A stretch of 64,000 nt of DNA from assembly GCF_042649825.1 (NCBI RefSeq), contig NZ_JBHSAB010000004.1, forward strand, positions 1-64,000, written 5' to 3'. The notes beneath the pieces are model-generated. The model worked only from the letters and a program-made list of their open reading frames with translations, did no database searches and was not told the origin of the DNA. Positions 1 through 9,400 of this stretch are shown here, one piece after another. Origin of the DNA: Legionella_C dresdenensis. Its GTDB lineage: Bacteria; Pseudomonadota; Gammaproteobacteria; Legionellales; Legionellaceae. A program made the translations under genes and the position numbers. Position 1 is the first letter of the stretch. The number at the start of each line of letters is the position of its first letter.

Positions 1-228
1 AATCCGCACTTTATTTCCATCCCAAAGGATAAAAAAGAGGCACTTTACTCGCAAATGCTTGCTCTTATCGTTTCCAATAAAGTCGGAAAGCGGCCTGGAC
101 GGGTCGAACCCCGGGCTGTCCGCAAGAAAACTCAATCTTTCCCTACCCTAAAAAATCATAGAGTCATCGAGAAAGAAAAAATTTTGGCTCAAAGAGCCAA
201 ATCAATGGTTAATAATCAAGCAGCTTAA
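1..228 (+). CDS. IS4-family transposase, C-terminal fragment (cut by window edge)
   Basis: The reading frame is open from base 1 to a TAA at 226-228 and gives the last 75 residues of a protein. It contains the run VGKRPGRVEPRAVRKK, which is typical of the C-terminal tail of IS4-family DDE transposases. The start lies outside the window, so I cannot tell whether the element is intact. A paired hairpin repeat follows 10 bases after the stop and may act as its terminator. Confidence rests on the tail motif alone. Confidence 0.75.
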   Translation, partial: NPHFISIPKDKKEALYSQMLALIVSNKVGKRPGRVEPRAVRKKTQSFPTLKNHRVIEKEKILAQRAKSMVNNQAA

Positions 229-238
229 GGCAGCGCCA

Positions 239-303
239 TTGGGCTTTACAGCCCAACCTACGTTAGTTTTATTAAAGCGTAGGTTGGGCTGTGAAGCCCA
301 ACA
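239..303. repeat. Paired hairpin repeat (GTAGGTTGGG family), GGGCT variant
   Basis: Two inverted copies of a 23-24 bp unit occupy 239-261 and 279-303, separated by 17 bases. Each unit is a small hairpin (TTGGGCT..AGCCCAA) ending in CCTAC/GTAGG. The pair lies between the transposase tail and the convergent BON lipoprotein gene, where it could terminate transcription from both sides. Confidence 0.85.
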
Positions 304-312
304 CTCATACTC

Positions 313-627
313 CTACTTTCGGACAATCAAATTATTCTGCACTGCTTTAACGCCATCAACTTTACCGGCCACCAGTTCAGCCGTATCACTCTGGCGAATG
401 GTTTTTACATAACCGGTTAATCGTACTGTGCCCTCTTGCGCTTCAACCTGAATTGGAACACCTGCCAGCAATGCGTTGCCTGCCAGTTCCTGTTGAACGG
501 AAGCAGTCAGTTCGGCATCTGAGCGGCCAAACACATTGAATTGCGACATGGATGGCGCGATTGTCTGGCAACCGGTTGATAATGCAGTTAAACAAACCAG
601 AACAGACAGAAATAAATAGTTTTTCAT
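313..627 (-). CDS. BON-domain lipoprotein
   Basis: The protein is a short secreted lipoprotein of 104 residues. It starts MKNYLF, has a hydrophobic stretch and then a lipobox LSTGC, so it should be lipid-anchored after signal peptidase II cleavage. The remainder is one BON domain (GTVRLTGYVKT followed by a VDGVKAVQNNL-type end), a fold found in periplasmic and outer-membrane proteins such as OsmY and DolP that bind phospholipid. I start at 627 rather than at the upstream ATG at 648 because AGAGGA sits at the right distance before this ATG and because the extra residues would precede the signal peptide. The gene is not in an operon. Its exact role is unknown. Confidence 0.8.
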   Translation of the reverse strand: MKNYLFLSVLVCLTALSTGCQTIAPSMSQFNVFGRSDAELTASVQQELAGNALLAGVPIQVEAQEGTVRLTGYVKTIRQSDTAELVAGKVDGVKAVQNNLIVRK

Positions 628-802
628 GTATGATATTCCTCTGTACATCAGGGCATGCCCTCAAATTATTAGTGATAGTAACCATAGCATAAATTGCTCA
701 CAGTTCATACCGAAGTTTAATCTTTGCAATTATTGCCGTAAAAGTTATAATTGACATGACTCGTCACAATTTTTTTGCAGATAAATTTCAAGGAGCTGTT
801 AG

Positions 803-1012
803 ATGCTTATTTCGCGTGAACCCGCGCCTGAAAAGAAAACTCAGTTTCGTATTCGGATGAATGAAAGCGTATACGACGAAATTACCGCTTATTGTGAGTG
901 GGCAGGCATCAGATACCGCGATTTTTTTATTGAACACGCATGCCGTTATATTTTTAGTAATGACGAAGAATGGAAAGCGCATAAAGCTAGCAAAAGAGAT
1001 GTAGAAGAATAG
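803..1012 (+). CDS. Small conserved-looking protein, possible ribbon-helix-helix DNA-binding protein
   Basis: A 69-residue, soluble, charged protein preceded by a good ribosome site (AAGGAG at 790-795). The start of the protein (TQFRIRMNESVYDEITAYCEWA) resembles the strand-helix-helix pattern of CopG/Arc-type regulators: a short beta strand with alternating basic residues followed by two helices. I cannot name a family with certainty. It stands alone, divergent from the BON lipoprotein gene and convergent with rho, and a single hairpin repeat follows its stop codon. Confidence 0.6.
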   Translation: MLISREPAPEKKTQFRIRMNESVYDEITAYCEWAGIRYRDFFIEHACRYIFSNDEEWKAHKASKRDVEE

Positions 1013-1019
1013 CTGTAAT

Positions 1020-1043
1020 GTTGGGTCAAACGACCCAACCTAC
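1020..1043. repeat. Single hairpin repeat (GTAGGTTGGG family) abutting the rho stop
   Basis: GTTGGGTCAAACGACCCAAC plus CCTAC forms a perfect small hairpin between the convergent small gene and rho. Its outer end shares a base with the rho stop codon (TAG at 1043-1045). A bidirectional terminator role is plausible. Confidence 0.85.
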
Positions 1044-2305
1044 TATTCCTGGCGCTTCATTGCATCGAAGAACTCAGCATTGGTCTTATGGTTTTTCATG
1101 CGCTCTATCAGGAACTCAATAGCATCGCACTCATCCATAGATTGCAGAATCTTACGCAGAATCCAGGTGCGCTGTAACTCTTCTGGCGACAACAGCAGAT
1201 CTTCACGGCGGGTACCAGAACGGTTAATGTTGATCGCCGGGAATACGCGGCGTTCAGCAATATTACGGCTCAAGTGGATTTCCATATTACCGGTTCCCTT
1301 GAATTCTTCGTAAATTACTTCGTCCATCTTGGAACCTGTATCAACCAGCGCTGTAGCGATAATAGTCAAGCTACCGCCTTCTTCAATATTCCGGGCAGCT
1401 CCGTACAAACGCTTGGGCCGCTGTAAGGCATTGGCGTCAACACCTCCGGTTAACACTTTACCGGAAGAAGGAACAACTGTGTTATAAGCACGGGCCAATC
1501 GAGTAATCGAATCAAGCAGAACAACGACATCGCGCTTGTGCTCCACTAATCGTTTAGCTTTTTCAATGACCATTTCAGCCACTTGCACATGGCGATGAGC
1601 AGGCTCATCAAACGTACTTGCAACGACTTCGCCTTTCACCGAGCGTTGCATTTCGGTTACTTCTTCAGGGCGTTCGTCAATCAGTAATACGATCAAATGA
1701 CACTCAGGATAGCTCTTGGCAATTGAGTGAGCAATATTCTGCAGCATTAATGTTTTACCGGCTTTTGGCGGAGAAACAATAAGACCACGCTGACCACGGC
1801 CGAATGGTGCGCAAAGATCGACAACCCGGGCAGTAATATCTTCTGTACTGCCGTTGCCCTGCTCCATGATAAAGCGCTCGGAAGCAAATAATGGCGTAAG
1901 GTTTTCAAATAATATCTTACGTTTGGCGCTATCAGGGCTGTCAAAATTGATTTGATCCACTTTTAATAATGCAAAGTAGCGTTCATTATCTTTAGGCGGG
2001 CGAATCTTACCGTATATGGTGTCGCCAGTACGCAAGCCGAAACGGCGTATTTGACTGGGAGATACGTAAGTATCGTCGGGTCCTGGCTCATAAGAATCGC
2101 CTTCTGAACGTAAGAAACCAAAACCATCTGGCAGTACTTCCAGGACACCGCCGCCAAAGATATCTTCGCCTTTGCTGGCATGGACTTTCAAAATGCCAAA
2201 CAGTAAATCTTGCTTACGTTTACTGGCAGTGTTTTCAACGCCAGTTTCCTGAGCGATATTAACAAGATCGGCAATAGGTAATTGCTTGAGTTCTCTAAGA
2301 TCCAT
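1043..2305 (-). CDS. rho: Transcription termination factor Rho
   Basis: A hexameric RNA-dependent ATPase that ends transcription of untranslated RNA. The N-terminal helical region (MDLRELKQLPIADLV) and the cold-shock-like RNA-binding domain (GVLEVLPDGFGFLRS) are followed by the RecA-like motor with P-loop PPKAGKT near residue 180, Walker B VVVLLDSITRLARAYN, and the Q/R-loop region. Length is 420 residues, close to the 419 of E. coli. I use the ATG at 2305; a GTG three codons earlier (2314) is possible but less like the family start. The gene lies downstream of trxA in the common trxA-rho order, with a 100-bp repeat element between them. Its stop touches a hairpin repeat. Confidence 0.97.
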   Translation of the reverse strand: MDLRELKQLPIADLVNIAQETGVENTASKRKQDLLFGILKVHASKGEDIFGGGVLEVLPDGFGFLRSEGDSYEPGPDDTYVSPSQIRRFGLRTGDTIYGKIRPPKDNERYFALLKVDQINFDSPDSAKRKILFENLTPLFASERFIMEQGNGSTEDITARVVDLCAPFGRGQRGLIVSPPKAGKTLMLQNIAHSIAKSYPECHLIVLLIDERPEEVTEMQRSVKGEVVASTFDEPAHRHVQVAEMVIEKAKRLVEHKRDVVVLLDSITRLARAYNTVVPSSGKVLTGGVDANALQRPKRLYGAARNIEEGGSLTIIATALVDTGSKMDEVIYEEFKGTGNMEIHLSRNIAERRVFPAININRSGTRREDLLLSPEELQRTWILRKILQSMDECDAIEFLIERMKNHKTNAEFFDAMKRQE

Positions 2306-2455
2306 ACTTCTCACTTGATGTATTGGTTAACGAATGGAATTTCCGGGGTAAATAATTAAGGACGTTCATTTGTGTGAACCCTTAGCAGCCTAACACAGCT
2401 TTTTTTATAAAGCCAGCTTTTTTAATAACAATTCGCTTTGTGCTGGCCAATTTTT

Positions 2456-2555
2456 GTAGGTTGGATCGTTTTGACCCAACAAGTTTTTTTATCAAGCACT
2501 CCAAACCTGAAAACTGATTGAAAATTGTTAATGTTGGGTCAACGACCCAACCTAC
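2456..2555. repeat. 100-bp paired hairpin element between trxA and rho
   Basis: The ends are inverted hairpin units (2456-2481 and 2533-2555), each ending in GTAGG/CCTAC. The interior contains ATCAAGCACTCCAAACC, which recurs in inverse orientation at about 37310-37332 next to another hairpin unit. Shared interior sequence as well as shared ends suggests a mobile MITE-like element rather than independent terminators. The sequence outside the left end (TTTGTGCTGGCCAATTTTT) also resembles that at 14708-14726. Confidence 0.8.
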
Positions 2556-2581
2556 TCTTTGCACAGAACAATTTTTTTAAC

Positions 2582-2908
2582 TTAGCTATGGCTTTCAACA
2601 AACGCGCTCAGTTGCGATTTGGACAACAGCCCCATTTTAATCGCTTCAACCTGGCCGTTTTTGAATAAAATCAGTGTAGGAATACTCATCACGCCATATT
2701 CTGAAGGTGTTTTAGGATTATCATCAATGTTAATTTTGGCAAATACCATGTTTTCGCCGTGGCTCGCTGCAATTTCTTCAAAAATTGGCGTCAACGCACG
2801 GCAAGGACCGCACCATTCAGCCCAAAAATCAACAAGCACAGGCTTGGACGATTTCAACACATCCTGGGGAAAACTGGCATCTGTTACGTTTAAAATATGC
2901 TCACTCAT
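2582..2908 (-). CDS. trxA: Thioredoxin 1
   Basis: A cytoplasmic disulfide reductase of 108 residues with the active site WCGPC (around residues 31-35), preceded by the usual VDFWAEW strand, and the cis-proline region MSIPTLILFKNG. Length and motifs match the family throughout. It lies between rsmE and rho, on the same strand. The start ATG at 2908 is preceded by an AGAGG-type site. Confidence 0.97.
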   Translation of the reverse strand: MSEHILNVTDASFPQDVLKSSKPVLVDFWAEWCGPCRALTPIFEEIAASHGENMVFAKINIDDNPKTPSEYGVMSIPTLILFKNGQVEAIKMGLLSKSQLSAFVESHS

Positions 2909-2938
2909 AGCAAAACCTCTGTTAAATTGGTTATCTCA

Positions 2939-3667
2939 TTATAGATCACCGCACACGGCTTGCAATACACTTAATGCGGTTATTGCTGCAGTTTCCGTGC
3001 GTAAGACCCGTGGCCCCAGGCTTAACGGTTGAAAACCTGCTGTAAAAAGCTGTGCGATTTCATTACTGCTTAATCCGCCCTCAGGGCCGATAATCAGGCC
3101 AATGGAGCATTCTGCGAACTGGTAGGTGCGCCAGTTTTTCTGAGCTTCGGGGTAAAGAACAAAATTTAAATCGGCGTGTGGTTGTGCCAGAAACTGGCTG
3201 AATGAAATCATGGGGTTAACCACTGGCACAACATTGCGTCCGGATTGTTCGCAGGCAGCGACAGCGATAGCCTGCCATTGCTGACATTTTTTCTGACTGC
3301 GCTCCTGATCCAGTTTCACCGCACAATGCTCAGTAATCACGGGCGTAATGCTGGAAACGCCTAATTCAACCGCTTTTTGAACAACCATTTCCATGCGGTC
3401 GCCTTTTGAGACTGCCTGCGTCAGATGAATAATCCGCCCGGACTCACGATTCACAAGCCGTCGGCTATCTATTTTTATTAATACTTTTTTCTTGTGAATT
3501 TCGATAATCGTTGCCTGATATTCGTAATTATCACCGTTGAACAACGTCAGCGGCTCGCCTTCCCACATACGCAAAACAACGCCGACATGCTGTCCAGCCT
3601 CTGGCGTTAACTGAATTGTCTGCTCTGCCTGATAATCGCCAGGTTGAAAAATACGAATCGTACGCAC
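2939..3667 (-). CDS. rsmE: 16S rRNA (uracil-1498-N3)-methyltransferase
   Basis: An SPOUT-fold methyltransferase that methylates U1498 of 16S rRNA using SAM. The N-terminal PUA-like part (residues about 1-75) is followed by the knotted SAM-binding domain, with the family signature IGPEGGLSSNEI and the C-terminal LGPRVLRTETAAI motif. At 242 residues it is full length. It is 30 bases upstream of trxA on the same strand. The region before its start holds a large inverted repeat. Confidence 0.95.
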   Translation of the reverse strand: MRTIRIFQPGDYQAEQTIQLTPEAGQHVGVVLRMWEGEPLTLFNGDNYEYQATIIEIHKKKVLIKIDSRRLVNRESGRIIHLTQAVSKGDRMEMVVQKAVELGVSSITPVITEHCAVKLDQERSQKKCQQWQAIAVAACEQSGRNVVPVVNPMISFSQFLAQPHADLNFVLYPEAQKNWRTYQFAECSIGLIIGPEGGLSSNEIAQLFTAGFQPLSLGPRVLRTETAAITALSVLQAVCGDL

Positions 3668-3752
3668 GTGATTTAAACTCTTGCTAGGAAAATGACGAGA
3701 GATTAATTTTCTCTGTATTATTATGCAATCATTTTCTGGTTTTTATCTTTGC

Positions 3753-3868
3753 AGTAAGTCTATCTGCTTAAAGCTTTTTGCAAACCCTCAGATGCCAGGG
3801 ATGGCATCTGGGAGCGTCAGGATGACTTCATGCGTGTTTGCAAAAAGCTTTAAGCAGATGGACTTACT
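3753..3868. repeat. 116-bp inverted-repeat element between rsmE and fumC
   Basis: Arms of 33 bases at 3753-3785 and 3836-3868 are near-perfect inverted copies (AGTAAGTCTATCTGC... against ...GCAGATGGACTTACT). The loop contains a second stem, GATGCC/GGCATC, near 3790-3810. It lies between two divergent genes, so a terminator role is unlikely. It looks like a small non-autonomous element or a structured leader. The sequence differs from the GTAGGTTGGG family. Confidence 0.7.
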
Positions 3869-3962
3869 CCCATTGAACTCTATTTACCCAATGCGTAAAC
3901 TCTGCTTTAATTTGCGCCTGGCGAGGATAAATCCTCAATAACCTTCTGGAGACAAACACATT

Positions 3963-5354
3963 ATGAGCGATACCCGAATTGAAACCGACAGCATGGGCGA
4001 AATCGCTGTCGATAATAGCCGCTACTGGGGCGCGCAAACTGAACGCTCGCTGCATCATTTTAATATAGGCAAAGATATTATGCCGCGTGAAGTCACCCAT
4101 GCCTTCGGTATCCTGAAAAAAGCAGCCGCGCTGACTAATCTCGAACTGGGTAAACTGCCAAAAGACAAAGCCGATTTAATCGTTGCCGCCGCTGATGAAG
4201 TCATTGCCGGCAAACTGGATGATCATTTCCCGCTTCATGTCTGGCAAACCGGCAGCGGCACACAATCCAATATGAATGCCAATGAAGTGATTTCCAACCG
4301 TGCGATTGCAATGGCCGGCGGGCAATTAGGCAGTAAAACACCGATTCACCCGAATGATCACGTCAATATGTCGCAATCATCAAACGATACCTTCCCAACC
4401 GCCATGCACATTGCAGCAGCACTGGCTTTCCATAACAAGCTCATTCCGACAGTACGCAGCCTGCGTGATGCACTGGCGGCAAAAATGACAGCGTTTAAAG
4501 ACATCGTGAAAATTGGCCGCACCCACCTGCAAGATGCTGTGCCTTTGACCCTTGGCCAGGAGTTTTCGGGCTATGTTGCCCAGCTTGATGCCTGTATTAA
4601 GCGCATGGAAGAAGTAATGCCCGAGCTTTACGAATTGGCGGCCGGCGGAACAGCTGTTGGTACCGGCTTGAATACTCACCCGCAATTTGCGGAAAAAGCA
4701 GCGGCGCATGTTGCCAAAATCACCAAATTACCTTTTGTATCTGCGCCTAACAAATTCGCCGCTCTCGCTTCACACGAAGCCCTGGTGATGGCTCACGGCA
4801 CGATGAAAACATTAGCCTGCGCACTGATGAAAATTGCTAATGACGTTCGCTGGCTTGGTTCAGGCCCACGTTGCGGTATCGGTGAATTGATCCTGCCTGA
4901 AAATGAGCCTGGCTCATCAATTATGCCTGGTAAAGTCAATCCGACCCAGTGTGAAGCGATGACTATGGTTTGCGCTCAGGTATTGGGAAATGATACAACT
5001 GTTGGCATCGCAGACAGTCAAGGTAATTTTGAGCTGAATGTATTTAAACCGGTTATTATTTTTAATGTTATGCATTCGCTTAATTTATTGGCGGATACCT
5101 GCCATTCCTTCCAGGAATTCTGTGTTGAAGGCTTACAGGCCAACCAGCCTGTAATTGATTATTACCTGCACCATTCTTTAATGCTGGTTACAGCCTTAAA
5201 TCAGCACATAGGCTATGACAAGGCAGCCAAAATCGCAAAAACAGCTCATCATGAAAATACGTCATTGCGTGAAGCCGCAATTAAACTCGGCTTTCTGACT
5301 GGCGAGCAATTTGATCAATACGTTAAACCGGAAAAAATGGTTCATCCTGAATAA
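3963..5354 (+). CDS. fumC: Class II fumarate hydratase
   Basis: An oxygen-stable fumarase that interconverts fumarate and malate in the TCA cycle. The 463-residue protein has the fumarase/aspartase signature GSSIMPGKVNP near residue 320, the substrate-binding TGSGTQSNMN near 100 and KIGRTHLQDAVP near 185. GGAG at about 3950 serves as ribosome site for ATG 3963. Length equals the class II norm. It is monocistronic, and the repeat pair at 5404-5490 follows it. Confidence 0.97.
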   Translation: MSDTRIETDSMGEIAVDNSRYWGAQTERSLHHFNIGKDIMPREVTHAFGILKKAAALTNLELGKLPKDKADLIVAAADEVIAGKLDDHFPLHVWQTGSGTQSNMNANEVISNRAIAMAGGQLGSKTPIHPNDHVNMSQSSNDTFPTAMHIAAALAFHNKLIPTVRSLRDALAAKMTAFKDIVKIGRTHLQDAVPLTLGQEFSGYVAQLDACIKRMEEVMPELYELAAGGTAVGTGLNTHPQFAEKAAAHVAKITKLPFVSAPNKFAALASHEALVMAHGTMKTLACALMKIANDVRWLGSGPRCGIGELILPENEPGSSIMPGKVNPTQCEAMTMVCAQVLGNDTTVGIADSQGNFELNVFKPVIIFNVMHSLNLLADTCHSFQEFCVEGLQANQPVIDYYLHHSLMLVTALNQHIGYDKAAKIAKTAHHENTSLREAAIKLGFLTGEQFDQYVKPEKMVHPE

Positions 5355-5403
5355 AGAAGCATACAGCCCGGCTAGCGCTCACTGCCGTTAAGTTAAGAAG
5401 ATT

Positions 5404-5490
5404 GTCATCCCCGCGAAGGCGGGGATCCATCCATCAAACAAGGTAAAGAGTCAACTTGAGAGATGGATTCCCGCCTTCGCGGGAATGACA
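5404..5490. repeat. REP-like inverted pair (GTCATCCCCGCGAAGGCGGGGAT family)
   Basis: GTCATCCCCGCG...GATCCAT (5404-5430) and its inverted partner ATGGATTCCCGCCTTCGCGG...GACA (5463-5490). Each arm is itself a hairpin, and together they can fold into one long stem. It sits between convergent fumC and the GDPD gene, so it may work as a two-way terminator. This palindrome type is widespread in proteobacterial genomes. Confidence 0.85.
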
Positions 5491-5520
5491 GAATACTTAA
5501 ATTAATGGCAGTAGGTAGCG

Positions 5521-6321
5521 CTAACGCGCGATCCGGGTTGCCTCCGTTTCCTGCAGCTCTTTCAGAAGGGTGCACACCCCTGCCGCATTATTAGTAAATA
5601 ACCAGGGCAAACCGCGGTTTAATTCACGATACAAACTATATCTGGAGTCGATAAAGCCTAGCCCTGTTTTCTGATCAGCGCCGCGTAAACGATTCAAGGT
5701 TTTATTGGTAAACAACAAATAATGCCCCAGCACACCGCCATACCCCTTATCAACGCTGAGACTGCAAAACTGCTTAACATTCATATGCTCGGCAACCAAT
5801 AGCAGCGCTTGCCGAGGAAATTGGCTAAGCCCGGCAAATACCGCTTCATCGAGGGTTAACAAGTGATAATCCTGGCAAGGAGTCAAGGTCTGCAGCACAG
5901 CCATTAATGCCGGTTCACTATGAAAGGGCGCCTTCAGCTCGATAAACAAATGCATCCGCTTGCCATAGCGCTCCACTACTTCGCTTAAACTGGGAATTTT
6001 TGGCGCCAGCTTGCGCACTTGAGCAAAGGTCAGATCATTAATGGCTTGCGGCTGATGCCATAATCTTTCCAGAGTGGGATCATGATTAACCACCAGAACC
6101 TGATCCACAGTGGCATGAACATCAAATTCAATGCCCCAACATCCCAAATCAAGCGCTTTTGCAAATGCCGCGTCAGTATTTTCAACCAAATCGACATCAT
6201 GGGCGCCACGATGCGCAATCAGGCAAACATTCTCGGTGGCCGAAGCTGCAGGACGAGGGCGCGGCATACAGGCAAAGTAAGCATTTACGCTTTTTTCAAT
6301 AAAATTAATAATGTTCATCAA
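5521..6321 (-). CDS. Glycerophosphodiester phosphodiesterase family protein
   Basis: The protein has a GDPD-type TIM barrel. It shows LIAHRGAHDVDLVENT (catalytic HR and ENT), EFDVHATVDQVLVVNHDPTL (metal ligands and second catalytic His) and FIELKAP. Such enzymes cleave glycerophosphodiesters to glycerol-3-phosphate and an alcohol. There is no convincing signal peptide, so it is probably cytoplasmic. ATG 6318, one codon in, is an equally good start. At 266 residues it is typical of the bacterial UgpQ-like size. Substrate is not predictable from sequence. It is divergent from the large coiled-coil gene. Confidence 0.88.
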   Translation of the reverse strand: MMNIINFIEKSVNAYFACMPRPRPAASATENVCLIAHRGAHDVDLVENTDAAFAKALDLGCWGIEFDVHATVDQVLVVNHDPTLERLWHQPQAINDLTFAQVRKLAPKIPSLSEVVERYGKRMHLFIELKAPFHSEPALMAVLQTLTPCQDYHLLTLDEAVFAGLSQFPRQALLLVAEHMNVKQFCSLSVDKGYGGVLGHYLLFTNKTLNRLRGADQKTGLGFIDSRYSLYRELNRGLPWLFTNNAAGVCTLLKELQETEATRIAR

Positions 6322-6363
6322 AATTTTTCTTGTCTACTTAATGTACAGTTAATGTTTTTTTTA

Positions 6364-6369
6364 TATAAT
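6364..6369 (+). promoter_or_regulatory. Putative -10 box for the 1197-aa protein gene
   Basis: TATAAT lies 31 bases before the preferred ATG at 6401. Transcription from here would begin near 6376, at the alternative GTG (6377), which argues against that GTG as the translation start. I see no convincing -35. Confidence 0.45.
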
Positions 6370-6400
6370 AGGTCAAGTGAATCAAATCGTGAGACTGATT

Positions 6401-9400
6401 ATGCCAACCAAATCCAAGCTTCTTGAAGAATATAAAGCTTTTAATGTGCTGTCCATAGAGGCTAAAAATAACCAGCTCTCACAACTCGCCATATTACCTG
6501 AACTGACCACAGCTCGGGATTTTCACGATAAGTATATCAATGCTTGCCGCGATTGGATAATCACTGCCAGGAAACAGCTTGATACTGATATGAAAATCCT
6601 TGAAAAAAAGCTGGTACAACCCCAATCTTTAACGATTTCCGAAGAAAAAAGGCTAAAACAAGAAAATGAACTGCTTCGTACGCAGAATGGCATACTTACT
6701 CAATTTCTAACCTTGGTCGAAGTTGTTCTTCCTCTATTAGAAAAGGGAAAAACTATTGCTATGGCCAATGCCGCAGCTAATGCCGCTTTACAGAAGCGCC
6801 CTGAATCTATCTATGATTCCTTGAAGAGCACACCGGATATAGAGGCATTGCTTGAAGTCATCCAAACCCAGGCCCAGCTCGCCCAAACTGAAAGCGAAGA
6901 ATTTGAAACCAAAAAGAGCAGATTAAATAATCCATCGCTGGATAACTTAAAACGTTATATTTCTTTTTTAGAGCAACAACAAGCGATTTTAGCTGCCGCC
7001 ATAAAACAAAAAGAATCTGCACTTACAAAATTGCAACTGGCAGAACAAGCCGCTCTGGGCGCCAAGCCTGTAAAACAGCAGGCTCAACCAAAAAAATCAG
7101 CAACTCTCAAAAAGAAAAGGCCCAATATTGCTGTAATTGTGCCAGCTAATTCATCGGCAGAAGCCAATCCCGGACAATTGCCTGCTCAATCAGAAGCAAG
7201 GAACAAACAATTGCATACAACGGCTCAGAATTTAGTGCCCTTCAAACCGGAACAATTTGAAAAAATCCCTTATATTGCGGTCTGGTTGCAAAAATTTGCA
7301 AAAGAAAAAGAAAAGTTACGCCAAAATCTGCAAAATAAAGGTTATCCCGGAGAAAATATTTACCTACGGCAAAATATATTGCTACAAGAGTTTATAGACC
7401 AGTTCACGCCGCTTCAACAAACGATTGATGCAATTAACGAACGTGGTAAGCTAATAAAGACGCTTAAGGAACTCAAGCGACAGACTTTTAGTGCAGTTGA
7501 GCTGGATCAGGAAGCTAAAAAGCTGGCGCAACAACGTGATGATGCGTTGCATTCAATAAGTAAAGCAAATGAATTGACTTTTTCTCCTCCCGAGCCGCCA
7601 CTATTGAACCGTTCAGAACTGCATCAATTTCAGCAGGTTATTGTTGCCCAATGTTCGATTATAAGCAACGCGGTAAAACAAATCGAAGACATTTCGAAAC
7701 AGCTTACCCGCATTGAAGAACTGTTTTATCCTAAAGAAATCAAATCGCCAGTATTATCTGACTTGTTACGCAACGCTCGCGAGCTGTATGCCGAAGCCGC
7801 ACAAATAGTAAACAATTGTAAAGTGGAATATAAACGCGCCGCCAATACTGAAGCAGCCGTCCGTATCGAACTCCAGCCCTCGTTAATAAAAGCCGAGTTG
7901 CAAGCATTAACTGCATTAATAAATAACCCTGGCCAGAATTCGGCTGCTCAAATTTGTGCCATGGCTCAGGTGCATTTGCAAAAAATCACCGCGATAAAAG
8001 AAGTCATTAATAACGATAAAAAAATATTGCAGACAAACGAGAAGATCCTGCTCGCTAATGACAAAGAGGCAAGGGATATCGCTGATAAAATCAAAGGAAT
8101 GACAGAAAAACTCTCCGAACAGCTGGCAGCTAATAGCATAAATCAACATCTCCTGGCTGATTACCAGAAAAGATTTGAAACTCTGAATGAGCGTGCGGCT
8201 CAATTGGAGCTTGATGTCACATTATCTCATACGGCAGAAGAATCCAGCGATTTAATTGCCCAAATGCGCACCCTGGATACTAAATTGTCCGCATTACAAA
8301 TCCGTATTAATGATGTTTTGGAAATCAGGAAACTTGATCTTCAACTGAGTGATTTACATAATACCATCAAACCGCTTTACCGGCGTTTAAGTACAACTCA
8401 TAATTTATGCAATCTCAATGCGATTGAAACGGCTAACCCGGATGTGGCAGCCCAGATCAGGAAAGTACTGGATGATAATAAAGGCAGCTTCAAGGTCGCT
8501 TACACTTCCGATTCATTTATTGTAGAGCGCCAACGCGCGCAATTAACCAGTGAAAACCATACACAACTGGCGCCAGACATGCTCACTCAACGTAAACAGT
8601 TTGTCGAGCAATTAACCGAAATAAAGAAGCAATGTCAGTTGTTAACTGCACAAACTATACAAATAATTGAGCAGCATCAACAAAATCTGCTTTCTGCTTC
8701 AACGGGGGAAGCAGACTATACGCCAGAGATGTTAAAGGCAGATATTGCGTATTGCCGTAGCCGTTTACCGTTGCTTTCGGCATTAGATACCCATGCAATT
8801 AGCGAAGGAAACTTTAACAAACTGACTGATGCCGCGCTGTTCAAATTTGAGGACATAGAGGACAAACGGGCTTTTCGTAATTCACTGTTTGATTTATTAA
8901 AGATTAATACATCCGGCAATATGCCGGCCGGACAAATCCGGGAATTAAAAGCGCTTATAGAGGCGTCTGAACAAAAACTCCGGCAGGATACGCCTGAATT
9001 ACTACTCGATAGAGAGAATAAATATTCCTTTCAATATAATGGTGAAAGCTATAACATTACTGATATGGTTCACACTATTGGCAAACCACAGCTGGTTCAG
9101 CCAATATTGACAGCAGTCAAGGAATACGTTGAAAGCCATCTGGCGCTTACTTCGGGCTTCAAGGCTGGGGCTAATCAGCAAACCAATTATTTCCGGGCTT
9201 TTAACACGCTGCAACAGAACCGTGAACTGATTGAAGACTATATCGCCAACTTTAAACACCATCGCGAATGCATCGAAAAAGCACGTCTGGCCAGTGAGGA
9301 ACAGGAACGTAAGAGACTTGAGAATGAAGAGCAGGAGCGCCAAAAATTAGCAGTTCGTCAACAACAACTAAGGGAGGCAGCCCCTCCTCATAAGGTGGAT

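Noticed and set aside
2382..2564. A 60-codon minus-strand frame between trxA and rho
   Set aside because: It merely translates the 100-bp repeat element and lacks a ribosome site.
8716..8919. Antisense frames within the 1189-aa coiled-coil gene
   Set aside because: They have no ribosome sites and are explained by the codon composition of the sense gene.
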